64,000 bases of DNA, taken from assembly GCF_937616625.2 (NCBI RefSeq), contig NC_065576.1, positions 18,688,001 to 18,752,000 on the forward strand, given 5' to 3'. Source of the stretch: Mercurialis annua. Lineage: Eukaryota; Streptophyta; Magnoliopsida; Malpighiales; Euphorbiaceae. The position numbers and the translations under genes were made by a program. Below the pieces are notes generated by a model. The model made no database searches. It was not told the DNA's origin and was given only the letters and a program-made list of their open reading frames with translations. Below are positions 1 to 12,600 of this stretch, piece by piece; the first letter of the stretch is position 1, and every line of letters begins with the position of its first letter.

Positions 1-400
1 ATGGAAGAAAACCGTACTTAGTTCAGTTACAAACTAATTTATCCAAACACCTTCTATTACGACATCTCATGTCCTAATATACTCGGCTTCTATAATGGAG
101 TATGGAGTTGATTCTTGCTTAGAACACTTCTAGCTCACTACTCCTTCATTATAGATAAATATGAATCTGGAGATAGACTCTCTATTATCCATATCTGATT
201 ATTAATCAGAATCTGTAAAACGGTCTACTTAAAAATCTCGTTCTCCATTTGTTAATACCATATCTTTAGTTCTATAAAAGTACTTAAAGATACCTTTAAC
301 AACCATCCAATTTTCTCAACATAGATTGGATTAAAACCGATTAGTCCCACTAACCGCATAGACAATTTCTAGCTTTGTATGTGGCAACACATACCTCAGA
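1..400 (-). pseudogene. Copia RNase H remnant
   Basis: Minus-strand conceptual translation, with stops and frame changes, gives the copia RT/RNase H connector and RNase H: a segment like YAVS.TNRF.SN near 310-340, EN/KHWMVVKGIFKYFYRTKD near 250-310, and an ESTPYSIIEAEYI-like piece (family: Q/ESTAYSTTEAEYIA) near 70-120. The last residues resemble VWI.KFVTEL near 1-50. Part of the domain between the YRTKD motif and the EAEY motif is shortened. The domain would degrade the RNA strand during reverse transcription. Too many lesions remain for function. Confidence 0.75.
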
Positions 401-479
401 CTACCAATTGCCGAAGCTTATGGTATCTTTGCTAGATTCTTTCTTTCTTCAGAAGTTTCGGAAGACACTCCCTTTGTAA

Positions 480-1215
480 GAAGAATTTTATGCCTAACTA
501 GTATCAATCCTCTCTTAGAACTTCCATATTGAACTACTTCAATATCTTTTCTAAGAAGAGCCTTTAGGAGAAACCAATTATTCTCTTAGATCTATCTCTA
601 TAGAGTCTAATACTGAGAATTTAGGCTACCTCTCCGAGGTCTTTAATGGAGTACGTATTAGATAAACCAAAGTTTTATAAAAGTAATCATTCTGATATTA
701 TTATTTAGTAGTAATAAGTTCTCTACATGAAAGATCATGAAAGTGAGTCTTCTCCCACTAACCTTCTTGTAACCATTGGGTTTATCATCGTTTTTAATAA
801 ATTCGAAACTTCTTACGGATTTATCAAGACGATGAAACTCGAAGCTTTCTTTTCATCCACTAGGGATCATTTTAGCTTACACGTCTTGGAACCTTCTTCG
901 GATTCAAAATCCTCGACTTATTCCATATAGATATACTCCTTTATTTAACCATTAAGGAATATGGTTCTTACATTCATATGTCTAACCACAAAATTTAAAT
1001 GTGTAGCCTTGGTAAGAAAAATCTTGATGAACTTAAGCATGGCTACCCGCAATAAAGTGTATTCACAATACAACTTCTTGCCTCTAGCAAAACTCTTTTG
1101 CAACAAGCTTAGCTTTAAAGGTCTCCACCTTTCCATTAGTACCAATTTTACACTTGAAGATCCATTTAAACTTTATTGGTATAATACCTTTGGATGGATC
1201 GACTAGCTCCTAAAA
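480..1215 (-). pseudogene. Copia reverse transcriptase remnant
   Basis: Minus-strand reading gives the RT fingers start (LVDPSKGIIPIKFKWIFK near 1150-1205), then a KVETFKAKLVAKEF-like block near 1090-1140 and a VRTIFLNG-like block (family: VKTAFLNG) near 945-975. After a damaged stretch, SIKDLGEVA and IRLYRDRSKRIIG follow near 560-660. The YVDD catalytic box should sit between about 660 and 760. Only an LL.NNNI-like remnant of the following segment is visible there, so the active site appears deleted. The 66-aa open stretch at 945-1145 is a fragment of this RT. Confidence 0.85.
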
Positions 1216-1499
1216 TTTGGTTTCTTTATATGGAATCCATTTCAGATTCTATTCCTTCAAACAAATTTTGAAGAATCTATATCACATATAGTTTCCTCAT
1301 AAGTAGAGGGATCAACATTTGATCTTTTACTCCATGACTAAACAACTCTTGTTTATCATGTGGGAAAACCATCTCTCTCCAGTGGACGAGATACTCTACT
1401 TAATCTTTGAGTTGTTAATGTAGATACATCTTTTACTAACTCCGGCTTTTAGTGGGTTTGATCAATCTTCATTGATTTATTATTTTGTTGGTAACTAGA

Positions 1500-2460
1500 T
1501 GACTCCTCATCTAATTCTATATTCCCTTCTTAGTGTCCCTCTTGAATAAACGCTTTATCAAGAAAGACTACCACCGATAAACAACGATTGTTTGTTCGGT
1601 TCGAATATAGAAACAATATCCTAAACTGTCTTTAGGATATCCAACATAACCTTTCCATGATTGATTTTGATTCCAAATTTATCGGATATCAGTTTCCTGA
1701 TATGTTCCGAACACCCTCAAATATTAACATCCTTAAGACTTGATTCCATACCATATCTCATAAGGTATCTATGGTGCAAATTAGTTGGAATTTAATTTAG
1801 AATTTTATTTGCGGTAAGAAGTGCTTGACCCTATAACGAGATGGATAAGTCAGTATATAGCTCATTATTGATCGTATCATTTCCCACAATGTACGATACC
1901 TCCTTCTTGACAAACGCACCATTCAAACATGGTGTTCCCAAGGAGTAAGTTCAAAAATAATACCACATTCCTTTTAGGAACATACCAAATTTTGTACTCA
2001 AGTATTCTTCCCTTTTCGATCACATCGTAAAGTATTAATACCTTTTGCAATTTGGTTTTCTACTTCATTCTTGAAGTCATTTGAACATTTCAAAATCTTC
2101 ATGTTTGTTCTTCATAAGACAAACTTAACTATATCGTGATAAATCATCGATGTAGAAAATGAAGTATAAGTATCTACCTTGGTCCGTTTCTTTAAACGTA
2201 CCATATACATCACTATGTATGATCTGTTAAACGGCTTTAGCTCTACCTCTTTGTCCCACAAAGAATAATCAGGCCATGTTGTCTTTAAGATACGACTCAC
2301 AAATCGGAAGAGATGCAAAATCTTGATTGCTCAAGATTCCCATCCTATCTAACTTGTTATGTCTATCTTTTGCAATATGTCCTAATTATAAATGCCAAAG
2401 TTGTTTAGAAGTTTGATTACTTATGGTATTAATTTCCAAAACATCTTTTGCATTAAACAT
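1500..2460 (-). pseudogene. Copia integrase remnant
   Basis: The N-terminal zinc-binding region reads WHL.LGHI (2377-2397) followed by an ICES motif that supplies the first cysteine; the second cysteine (family: CESCL) has become tyrosine. The catalytic core begins with IIHSDVYG, whose aspartate codon is at 2209-2211, then YLYFI.YIDDLSRYS near 2120-2170. The distal core is recognisable from RRYRTLWEMIRSIMSYIL near 1850-1905, but the catalytic glutamate just before it is scrambled by an indel. A downstream block resembles the usual LGYPK region near 1600-1650. Integrase would join the cDNA to host DNA; this copy cannot. Confidence 0.85.
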
Positions 2461-2559
2461 CTTTATTCAAGTCATAAAGAACATTTTGTACATATCCATA
2501 CCCAACTCCGTATTATCAAACATAATACTACAAACATCCTTTGTAAATAGAAAATCAAC

Positions 2560-2960
2560 TACCAAATTTGTCATATAAATTCGGATATGATATTTCTATA
2601 TATATTGGGTAAGTACAAAAAACTTGTTTAAGTACAACTTATGTTTATTTAAGAAAATTGAAGTTGATCCTATAGCTCTTGTCGCAACGCTTGCGTCATT
2701 CCCGAGATTTAAGATTACTTCATCTTTTTCCTTTCTTTCTCACTTTTACTAAATCCGTAAAAGATAAACAAATATGAGAATTAGCATCGGTATCCAATAC
2801 CTAAACTTTTAAATGAGCAATTGACATTGGAACATGAGATAGACACATTCTTGATGGAATTTTCGTTCCTCTCGTCATTGCCCATTAAGTATTCACAATA
2901 CTTAATACAATTTCCATTTCAATGTCTTTTGTTTTGACAAAAGAAACAATTTCTTTTATT
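2560..2960 (-). pseudogene. Copia gag zinc knuckle and protease remnant
   Basis: A CCHC knuckle with exact C-x2-C-x4-H-x4-C spacing lies at 2907-2948, with a stop (TGA, probably from a tryptophan TGG) directly after the histidine. Downstream, LDTDANSHIC near 2775-2805 corresponds to the copia protease motif D(S/T)GA(S/N/T).HIC, with the glycine replaced by aspartate. VILNLGNDASV.ATRAIGS near 2680-2740 is the typical protease continuation. Gag packages the RNA and protease cleaves the polyprotein. The combination of order and motifs makes the call firm; function is lost. Confidence 0.8.
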
Positions 2961-4614
2961 GACCAAACCGCCTTTTAAATATTCCAAATATTTCCGGCTA
3001 TGACTTATATTGTCATACATCTTAACAAACGAAAACACTTTTCTTTGTTAACCAATGTGCATTTCTTTTTCGCAATAGCCTTGGAGGCATCTAAATATCT
3101 TAATCAATCAAAAAAAAAAATGGTTTTAAACCACTAGCCGATTACTATCGTGAATGTCACTTAAAAGGATTCTATTTAATCTTATTATCCCTTAGATAGC
3201 AAAGATCTTTAATTAGCATTCGTGTTATTTTGTATATTTAACCATAATGATTTGGTCTTTATCAAAATGGCCTCCCACTATCTTTTTCGAATCCTACACT
3301 TCCAAAATAGGAAACGTGAATCTTTGTTGGAAAAGATTTCAAGCGGGTGATTGAGTTCTTATAGTCATTGATCTTTCCCTCAGGTACGCCTAATTGCCGT
3401 TATTGGGATCACAATGTACTACAAGTGAACAACACTTGTTCATCATTTCTCATATGAGGTTCAATCATTTCCGGCTCCTAACTTTCACCCTCAGATACCC
3501 ATTGTCGTTATTGGGTTTCTGCATTAGTTAAGTTTAACCCATTGAATCAACTAAGATGTATCAATTTGAATAATACACGACTCAGGTACGCCTAATTGCC
3601 GTTATTGCCGTGTACTATATCGATACACCTGTAACATCTCATGCTTAACAATAAACTCAACAACAGCCTCTTGACGATATCATCTCACCCCTATGTATCC
3701 ATAGCCGACAAAATGATAACTCAAAGTGTGTTAGTTTATTGCTCCAATGGAGAGCCATTGATAAATCAATTTAATGATTAATCAATATAAACTTAATCTT
3801 TAAACTTTTAGGAAGATTTCTTAGGGTTTTAAGTTATTCCGGTCTCACTAAGCACACAACACATTTTAGCATGCATCTCATACATATTAAAGCTAAAATG
3901 AATCATGCAATCACACATGTATGATCATGGACTTCCTAGGTCTCATTCTTTAGCCACAAAAGAATGAGCAAACTATTACATGTCTCGGAAATGATTCTCT
4001 AATCATTTACTATGTAATATCTACTTTCTTTAGGTATCGAGGATTCATCCTCGAACCTCCGAAAGCCTCAACCGATTGCTGATACTCGAAAAAAAAAATT
4101 ATTTTTTTTTATGTTTTTTTTTTACGGTTTTTTTTTTCGAGTCGGAAACTTTTCCCCGGATGTAAGACCCCTTTTTCAGCATTTCGGTTTTTTACGGAAA
4201 AAAAAAATATTTTTTTTTCGGGCCGAAAACTTTTTCCCGGGTGTAAAACCCGTTTTTCAGCATTTTTGGTTTTTATGAAAAAAATATTATTTTTTTCGGG
4301 TTTTTTTTTTCGGGTTTCGCCTTTTTCCGCACATCCCGTTGATGACAACATAATGCACAAGCGAATCACGTATTGTGTTAAATGATCACATTAGAAAAAT
4401 TCCCAGGATAGATTGGAGGGTCACGAGCGGACCACTTAAGTACCAATCTCCTAGACAGAATTTAATCAAATGTAATTAATATCACAATAGCGATTGTTCG
4501 TTTTGGAAAAATAAGCCCTCGGAATTATAAATTACATGCCCAATAATAATTCCTAAGTCCATGATTATTTATACATATATTCAATCGTAAAGCGTTAATA
4601 CTCGATGATACGGT
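2960..4614 (-). other. Copia gag/leader region, not resolved
   Basis: By position this stretch should hold the untranslated leader and most of gag, but I could not recognise a gag core. A motif close to CAGGTACGCCTAATTGCCGT recurs three times (about 3380-3410, 3490-3515 and 3581-3607, the middle copy more diverged), each followed by TTATTG. The rest is AT-rich with no long open frame apart from one created by a T-rich tract. Nothing else is supported. Confidence 0.4.
4088..4320. repeat. T-rich low-complexity tract with two ~80-bp repeat copies
   Basis: Homopolymer runs of T and A (up to about 12) alternate with a GC-containing unit reading GAAACTTTTCCCCGGATGT / GAAAACTTTTTCCCGGGTGT and ending in TTTTTCAGCATTT. 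Two copies lie at about 4139-4215 and 4219-4290. The 86-aa open frame on the minus strand here, rich in lysine, is a by-product of the repeat. Confidence 0.7.
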
Positions 4615-4627
4615 GGCTCCGATACCA
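4615..4627 (-). other. Primer binding site of the copia element (initiator tRNA-Met)
   Basis: The minus strand reads TGGTATCGGAGCC, one mismatch from TGGTATCAGAGCC, the usual plant copia PBS complementary to the 3' end of initiator tRNA-Met. It starts one base inside the LTR end (CA at 4629-4630, minus strand), as expected. This fixes the orientation and the inner LTR boundary. Confidence 0.88.
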
Positions 4628-5084
4628 CTGTTGGCGCAGCGGGAGGCGCGGGTCCGGATCGTATATTTCAATTCAAAATCGAAATTCCAACAATTCGGAT
4701 CCTAAAGTTGATCATATCAACAACAAATGGATCGTCGTATCATTTAGTAATTAAAGCACGCATCTAGGAATCATAAGAAGAATACCTATGTCGATTCTCC
4801 AACGATTCTTGTAGTCCCGAAAGTACGGCGACCTCAAGCTCGTCCACACGAGTATGCGTCCGATTGAATCCTCGCCTTGAAGTAATCCGTAAGAGTTCCT
4901 CTTGCCGAGCAGCCCTAAGCTCAAACTCTCGCCGCGATCACTACCTTGCTCGGATATATGAAAAACATCGCCAAGTTTTTCCCGTGATTGATGAATACTT
5001 GAACTCCTTCAAGTGCTTTCTCTCTCTACAACTTTGTAGTGAGATGTGTGTTGTGTGTTATTGTGAAATGAGCAAGGACATGCT

Positions 5085-5093
5085 CTATTTATA
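5085..5093 (-). promoter_or_regulatory. Putative TATA box of the copia LTR
   Basis: The minus strand reads TATAAATAG in a GC-containing context (CCTATAAATAGAGC), a strong plant TATA element. It sits about 455 bp before the LTR end, so transcription would start near 5055 and run leftwards into the PBS and gag. Confidence 0.6.
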
Positions 5094-5164
5094 GGCTAGA
5101 GCATGCCTTAAGAATGCAACACCTTGCATGCTAGGTGTCACACACCAAGCAAAGGTGTTGCCAC

Positions 5165-5285
5165 CATATGACACCTTTCATGTGGTGACATCACATAAGT
5201 GACATCATATAGGTGATGCCATCATATGACATCACATATATGACATAGGCTTATCTCATTACATCATCACCATGACATCATCATT
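5165..5285. repeat. TGACATCA-like short repeats in the copia U3
   Basis: About eight spaced copies of TGACATCA/ATGACATCA-like words occur in roughly 120 bp immediately upstream of the TATA box in the sense orientation. This position suits an enhancer, but that role is inference. Confidence 0.5.
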
Positions 5286-5373
5286 CTATTAGCTAATGAT
5301 TAGTCATTTAAGTATCATTAATTACACTAATTAATTACTTAAACCTTTTAATCATAAAACTTGGTTAAAATAT

Positions 5374-5483
5374 AATTAGGTTCCTACTAATTTATAACTC
5401 TTATAAATTAGTCCCTAATTAATATGGACATAACACAATTAGGTTCCTACTAATTTATAACTCTTACAAATTAGTCCTTAATT
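5374..5483. repeat. Direct duplication in the copia LTR
   Basis: A 47-bp segment beginning AATTAGGTTCCTACTAATTT occurs at 5374-5420 and again at 5437-5483, an offset of 63 bp with only a few differences. Confidence 0.85.
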
Positions 5484-6620
5484 TGTACTTGTTTTTCATC
5501 TTAGATTAATTTCCGAGATATGCTAGTATCTATATGAAATCGATCTTTCGTAAACTCAATCGGTTGCACACTCTATTGTGTGTGACTAACTAGGTTCACA
5601 TCTATATGGCAACGAGAGACATAAGAAACGCCTTTCTTATATTAAATAATTAAATCCCATTTAATTATTAATTCTCGTAGATCGAGAGTGACGTCTAGCA
5701 ACATATCACGACCCCCAAATAGAGATGAATGTTTCGATGCATTCTTTTTGAACCAATATTCATAATTACCGTACACTCAAAATTCCCTTCATCTAAGATT
5801 CCAATCTCGACTAATGTCACGGTTAAGTCAAACACTGTATGTCTTGATTATATGACCTTATCTCCCAGTTCTAATTCTTGATAAATATGACTTCCACTAG
5901 AAACAACTTTCTATGTAAGTCATATACACCTGCGCAGGTTTTATCATCCATCAAGAACAATTTGAGATAGCATAGAATCTTGTCTCCGTTCATCCAGAGT
6001 GATGAATCCTTTCTAGGTTAAACCCCTATCTCCATATACAACTAACTAGAGCCAACACATCCCGCGGCTCTAGCTCATGAAAGATCTAGAGTTAAGGAGT
6101 ATCAAACTCTAATCACCTATATACAAGATAGTGTCACCGCAAGTCAAAGGACATATGTACAATTATGAACTAGATGACATTAAATTGACTTTAATGAATT
6201 ACCATGTATAAGTCATCTAGCGTCACTTGTTCGACTCACTCAACACCTTGAGTGTCCACATGTTTATTCTGATCCCCATCAAGTAGTATGAGACTCACTA
6301 CTTCCTATAATTAGTAACTATTTACTAATCAGGAGAATAAACAGAGGTGACGATCTTTCCGGGATAATGCGATGCCCTTATTTGTAGGACCCCATCGATC
6401 GTGAACGGTTATTTAGATCACTTGTATAATAGAATCTGTCACTCATATTCTTAACACCTTAAGAATAGATTCTATCACAATGTGATAAGGACAATACGTA
6501 ATAAATGAATACTTAGTTGATGAGACACTTAGTTCAAATAGAACATATATATCTTTGCCATTGGGATTAATTCTACAAATATACACGATCAAATGGCCCT
6601 AGGGCACACACTACTAAGAT

Positions 6621-9600
6621 AAATTACTCAAAAGGGGAAACGCTTGGATTTGTTTCGAAACGTTTGGCTTAAATTGCGAAAAAGGTGACACGCTTAGATT
6701 TGTTTCGTAACGTTTGTAAACGTTTGGCTTAAATTGTTAAAAAGGTGAAACGGTTGGATTTGTTTCGTATTGTTTGTAAACGTTTGGCTTAAATTGCAAA
6801 AAAAGTGAAACTCTTGGATTTATTTCGTAACCTTTTAAAACGTTTGGCTTAAATCGCTAAAAAGGGGAAACATTTGGGTTTGTTTCGTAACGTTTGTAAA
6901 CGTTTGGCTTAAATTGCTAAAAAGGTGAAACGCTTGAATTTGTTTCGTAACGTTTGTAAACGTTTGGCTTAAATTGCTAAAAAGGTGAAACACTTAGATT
7001 TGGTTTGTAACGTTTGTAAACATTTTGCATAAATTACAAAAAAGGTAAAATGTTTGGTTTTGTTTTGTAACGTTTGTAAACGTTCGGCTTAAATCGCTAA
7101 AAAGGTGAAACGTTTGGATTTCTTTCGTAATGTTTGTAAATGTTTGGCTTACATTGCTGAAAAGGTGAAACGCTTGGATTTGTTTCGTAACGTTTGTAAA
7201 CGTTTGGCTTAAATTACTCAAAAGGGGAAACGCTTGGATTTGTTTCGGAACGTTTGGCTTAAATTGCTTAAAAGGTGACACACTTAGATTTGTTTCGTAA
7301 CGTTTGTAAACGTTTGGCTTAAATTGCTAAAAAGGTGAAATGCTTGGTTTTATTTCGTAACGTTTGTAAAGGTTTGGCTAAAATCGCTAAAAATGTGAAA
7401 CGTTTGGATTTGCTTCGTAATGTTTTAAACGTTTGGTTTTGTTTCGTAACGTTTGTAAACGTTTGTCTTAAATCGCTAAAAAGGCGAAACGTTTGGATTT
7501 GTTTCGTAACGTTTGTAAACGTGTCTTAAATCGCTAAAAATGTGAAACGTTTGGATTTGTTTCGTATCGTTTGTAAATCTTTGTCTTAAATCGCGAAAAA
7601 AGTGAAACATTTTGATTTATTTCGTAACCTTTGTAAACATTTGGCTTAAATTGCTAAAAAGGCAAAATGCTTTGATTTGTTTCATAACGTTTGTAAACGT
7701 TTTGCTTAAATTGCTAAAAAAGGTGAAACGCTTAGATTTGTTTCATAACTTTTGTAAACGTTTGGCTTAAATTGCTAAAAAGGGGAAACGCTTGGATTTG
7801 TTTCGTAACTTTTGTAAACATTTGTCTTAAATCGCTAAAAAGGCGAAACGTTTGGATTTGTTTTGTAACGTTTGTAAACGGGTGTCTTAAATTGCTAAAA
7901 ATGTGAAACGTTTGGATTTGTTTCGTATCGTTTGTAAACGTTTGGCTTATATCGCTAAACAGGTGAAACGTTTGGATTTGTTTCGTATCGTTTGTAAATG
8001 TTTGTCTTAAATCGGGAAATAGGTGAAACGTTTGGATTTATTTAGTAACCTTTGTAAACGTTTGGCTTAAATTGCTAAAAGGGTGAAACGCTTTGATTTG
8101 GTTCATAACGTTTGTAAACGTTTGGCTTAAATTTTTAAAAAGGTGAAATGCTTGGATTTGTTTCATAACGTTTTAAATGTTTGGTTTTGTTTCGTATCTT
8201 TTGTAAACGTTTGTCTTAAATCGCTAAAAAGGCGAAAAGTTTGGATTTGTTTGTTAACGTTTGTAAACGTTTGGTTTAAATATATATAAAGGCGAAACTT
8301 TTGGATTTGTTTCATAATATTTGTAAACGTTTGGCTTAAATCGCTAAAAAGGTAAAACGTTTGGATTTGTTTCGTAACGTTTCTAAACGTTTGGCTTAAA
8401 CTTCTAAAAAGGTGAAACGCTTGGATTTGTTTTATAACGTTTGTAAACGTTTGGCTTAAATTGCTAAAAAGGTGAAATGCTTGGATTTGTTTCGTAACGT
8501 TTGTAAACAATTGGCTTAAATTGCTAAAAAGGTGAAACATTTATATTAGTTTCGTAACGTTTGTAAACATTTGCCATAAATCGCTAAAAAGGTAAAACGT
8601 TTGGATTTGTTTCGTAAAGTTGGTAAAAGTTTTGCTTAAATTGCTAAAAAGGTGAAACATTTGGATTTGTTTCATAACCTTTGTAAACGTTCGGCTTAAA
8701 TCGCTTAAAAGGTGAAAAGTTTAGATTTCTTTCGTAATGTTTGTAAACGTTTGGCTTAAATTGCTAAAAAGGTGAAATGCTTGGATTTGTTTCGTAACGT
8801 TTGTAAACGTTTGGCGTAAATTACTTTAAAGGTAAAACGCTTGGATTTGTTTCGGAACGTTTGGCTTAAATTGATAAAAAGGTGAAACGCTTAGATTTAT
8901 CTCGTAACGTTTGTAAACGTTTGGCTTAAATTGCTAACAAGGTGAAATGTTTGGTTTTATTTCGTAACGTTTGTAAAGGTTTGTCTAAAATTGCTAAAAA
9001 TGTGAAAAGTTTGGATTTGTTTCGTAACGTTTTAAACGTTTGGTTTTGTTTCGTATCGTTTGTAAACGTTTGGCTTAAATTGTTAAAAAGGTGAAACGTT
9101 TTGATTTGTTTCGTAACGTTTGTAAACGTTTGGCTTGAATCGCTAAAAAGGGGAAACGCTTGGATTTGTTTCGTAACGCTTGTAAACGTTAGGCTTACAT
9201 TGCTAAAAAGGGAAAACGTTTGGATTTGTTTCGTAACGTTTGTAAACGTTTGTCTTAAATCGCTAAAAAGGTGAAACATTTGGATTTGTTTCGTAACCTT
9301 TGTAAACGTTTGGCTTAAATTGGTAAAAGGGTGAAACGCTTTGATTTGGTTCATAGTTTGTAAACGTTTGGCTTAAATTGCTAAAAAGGTGAAACACTTG
9401 GATTTGTTTCATAACGTTTGTAAACGTTTGGCTGGAATTGCTAAAAAGGTGAAACGCTTGGATTTGTTTCGTAACGCTTTAAACGTTTGGCTTAAATCGC
9501 TAAAATGGGGAAACGTGTGGATTTGTTTCGTAACGTTTCTTAACGTTTGGCATAAATTGTTAAAAAGGTGGAATGTTTGGTTTTGTTTCGTAACGTTTGT

Positions 9601-12600
9601 AAATATTTGGCATAAATCACTAAAAAGGTGGAACGTTTGATTTCTTTCGTAATGTTTGTAAACGTTTAACTTAAATTGCTAAAAAGGAGAAACGATTGAA
9701 TTTTTTTCGTAACATTTGTAGATGTTTGGCTTAAATTACTAAAAAGGTGAAACGCTTGGATTTGTTTTGGAACGTTTGTAAACGTTTGGCTTAAATTGCT
9801 AAAAAGGTGAAACGCTTAGATTTGTTTTGTAGCGTTTGTAAACAATTGGCTTAAATTGCTAAAAAGTGAAATGCTTGGTTTTGTTTCGTAACGTTTATAA
9901 AGATTTGGCTAAAATCGCTAAAAATGTGAAATGTTTGGATTTATTTCGTAATGTTTGTAAACGTTTGTCTTAAATCGCTAAAAAATGTGAAACGTTTGGA
10001 TTTATTTTGTAACGTTTGTAAACATTTGGCTTAAATCGCTAAAAAGGTCAAACGTTTGGATTTATTTCGTATCGTTTGTAAACGTTTGGCTTAAATTGTT
10101 AAAAAGGTGAAACGTTTTAATTTGTTTCGTAACGTTTGTAAACGTTTGGCTTGAATTGCTAAAAAGGTGAAACGCTTGGATTTGTTTCGTAACGTTTGTA
10201 AACGTTAGGCTTAAATTGCTAAAAAGGGAAAACGTTTGGATTTGTTTCGTAACGTTTGTAAACGTTTGTGTTAAATCGCTAAAAAGATGAAACATTTGGA
10301 TTTGTTTCGTAACCTTTGTAAACGATTGGCTTAAATTGGTAAAAGGGTGAAACGCTTTGATTTGGTTCATAGTTTGTAAACATTTGGCTTAAATTGCTAA
10401 AAAGGTGAAACGCTTGGATTTGTTTCATAACGTTTATAAACGTTTGGCTTGAATTGCTAAATAGGTGAAACGCTTGGATTTGTTTCGTAACGCTTTAAAC
10501 GTTTGGCTTAAATCGCTAAAATGGGGAAACGTTTGGATTTGTTTCGTAACGTTTCTAAACGTTTGGTATAAATTGTTAAAAAGGTGAAATGTTTGGTTTT
10601 GGTTCATAACGTTTGTAAACATTTGGCATCAATCGCTAAAAAGGTGAAACGTTTGGATTTGTTTTGTATCCTTTGTAAACGTTTGGCTTAAATCGCTAAA
10701 AAGGTCAAACGTTTGGATTTATTTCTTATAGTTTGTACACGTTTGGCTTAAATTGTTAAAAAGGTGAAACGTTTTGATTTGTTTCGTAACGTTTGTAAAC
10801 GTTTGGCTTGAATTGCTAAAAAGGTGAAACGCTTGGATTTGTTTCGTAACGTTTGTAAACGTTAGGCTTAAATTGCTAAAAAGGTGAAACGTTTGGATTT
10901 GTTTCGTACGGTTTGTAAACGTTTGACATAAATCGCTAAAAATGTGAAACGTTTGGATTTATTTCGTAAAGTTTTAAACGTTTTGCTTTGTTTCGTAACG
11001 TTTTTAAACGTTTGGCTTAAATCGCTAAAAACGGGAAACATTTGGATTTGTTTCGTAACGTTTGTAAACGTTTGGCTTAAATTGCGAAAAAGGTTAAACG
11101 TTTGGATTTGTTTCGTAACGTTTGTAAACATTTGGCATAAATTGCTAAAAAGGTGAAACGTTTGGATTTGTTTCGTATCTTTTGTAAACGTTTGACTTAA
11201 ATTGCTAAAAAGGTGAAACGTTTGGATTTGTTTCCTATCCTTTGTAAACGTTTGGCTTAGATTGCTACAAAGGTTAAACGCTTTGTTTTGTTTCTTGACG
11301 TTTGTAATGTTTGGCTTAAATTGCTAAAAAGGTGAAACGCTTGGATTTGTTTCGTAACATTTGTAAACGTTTGGCTTAAATTTGTAAATAGGTGAAACAC
11401 TTGGATTTGTTTCGTAACATTTGTAAACATTTGGCTTAATTTGCTAAAAATGTGAAACACTTGGATTTGTTTCGTAACGTAGGTAAACGTTTGGGTTAAA
11501 TTGCTAAAAAGGTGAAACGCTTGGATTTGTTTCGTAACGTTTGTAAACATTTGGCTTCAATTACTAATAAGGTGAAACGCTTTGATTTGTTTCTGAATGT
11601 TTGTAAACGTTTGGCTTAAATTGCTAAAAAGGGGAAATGTTTGGATTTGTTTCGTAACGTTTGTAAACATTTGGCATAAATTGCTAAAAAGGTGAAACGT
11701 TTGGATTTGTTTCGTATCTTTTGTAAATGTTTGGCTTAAATTGCTAAATAGGTGAAACGTTTGGATTTGTTTCGTATCCTTTGTAAACGTTTGGCTTAAA
11801 TTGCTAAAAAGGTTAAACGCTTTGTTTTGTTTCGTAACGTTTGTAAACGTTTGACTTAAATTGCTAAAAAGGAGAAACGCTTGAATTTGTTTCGTAACGT
11901 TTGTAAACGTTTGGCTTAAATTGCTAAAAAGGTGAAACGCTTGAATTTGTTTTGTAACGTTTGTAAACGTTTGGCTTAAATTGCTAAAAAGGTGAAACGC
12001 TTAGATTTGGTTTGTAACGTTTGGGTTAAATTGCTAAAAAGGTGAAACGCTCGGATTTCATTCGTAAAGTTTGTAAACGTTTGGCTTAAATTGCTAAAAA
12101 GGGGAAACGTTTGGATAAGATGAAACGTTTGGATTTGTTTCGTAGCATTTATAAATGTCTGGCTAAAATCGCTAAAAAGGTGAAACTTTTGGATTTGTTT
12201 CGTACTGTTTGTAAACGTTTTTCTTAAATCGCTTATAAGGTGAAACATATGGATTTGTTTCGTAACTTTTGTAAATGTTTTGCTTAAATTGCTATAAAGG
12301 TGAAACCCTTGGATTTGTTTCGTAACGTTTGTAAACGTTTGGCTTAAATTGCTAAAAAGGTGAAACGCTTGGTTTTGTTTCGTAATGTTTGTAAAGGTTT
12401 GGCTTAAATGGCTAAAAATGTGAAATATTTGGATTTGTTTCGTAACGTATTAAACGTTTGGTTTTGTTTCGTAACGTTTGTATAGGTTTAGCTTAAATCG
12501 CTAAAAATGTGAAAAAATTGGATTTGTTTCGTAACGTTGTAAACGTTTGGTTTTTTTTCGTAACGTTTGTAAAGGTTTGGCTTATATCGCTAAAAATGTG

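Larger units (their letters stand above)
1..6610 (-). mobile_element. Degenerate Ty1/copia LTR retrotransposon, 5' part
   Basis: Read on the minus strand, the order is LTR (4629-6610), primer binding site (4615-4627), gag zinc knuckle (2907-2948), protease, integrase, reverse transcriptase and RNase H. Integrase upstream of RT is diagnostic of Ty1/copia. The coding region carries many stops, frameshifts and small deletions in every domain, so the element is dead. The 3' end of RNase H, the polypurine tract and the 3' LTR would lie beyond position 1. Its right end abuts the satellite array, with about 10 bp (6611-6620) that I could not assign. The lineage within copia was not resolved. Transcription from this LTR would run leftwards, away from the satellite. 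Confidence 0.9.
4629..6610 (-). repeat. 5' LTR of the copia element (~1.98 kb)
   Basis: On the minus strand the LTR begins TGTGTGCCCTAGGG at about 6610 and ends CCAACA next to the PBS. The outer end is uncertain by a few bases, because TG repeats there and 6611-6620 is unassigned. The TATA box at 5085-5093 divides it into a long U3 (about 1.5 kb) and an R-U5 of about 0.43 kb. It contains internal direct repeats at 5374-5420 and 5437-5483 and a TGACATCA-rich stretch near 5165-5280. Open frames inside it (for example plus 4864-5094) have no recognisable product. Confidence 0.75.

Noticed and set aside
727..1206. Plus-strand ORFs 727-930 and 961-1206
   Set aside because: They are antisense to the copia reverse transcriptase remnant.
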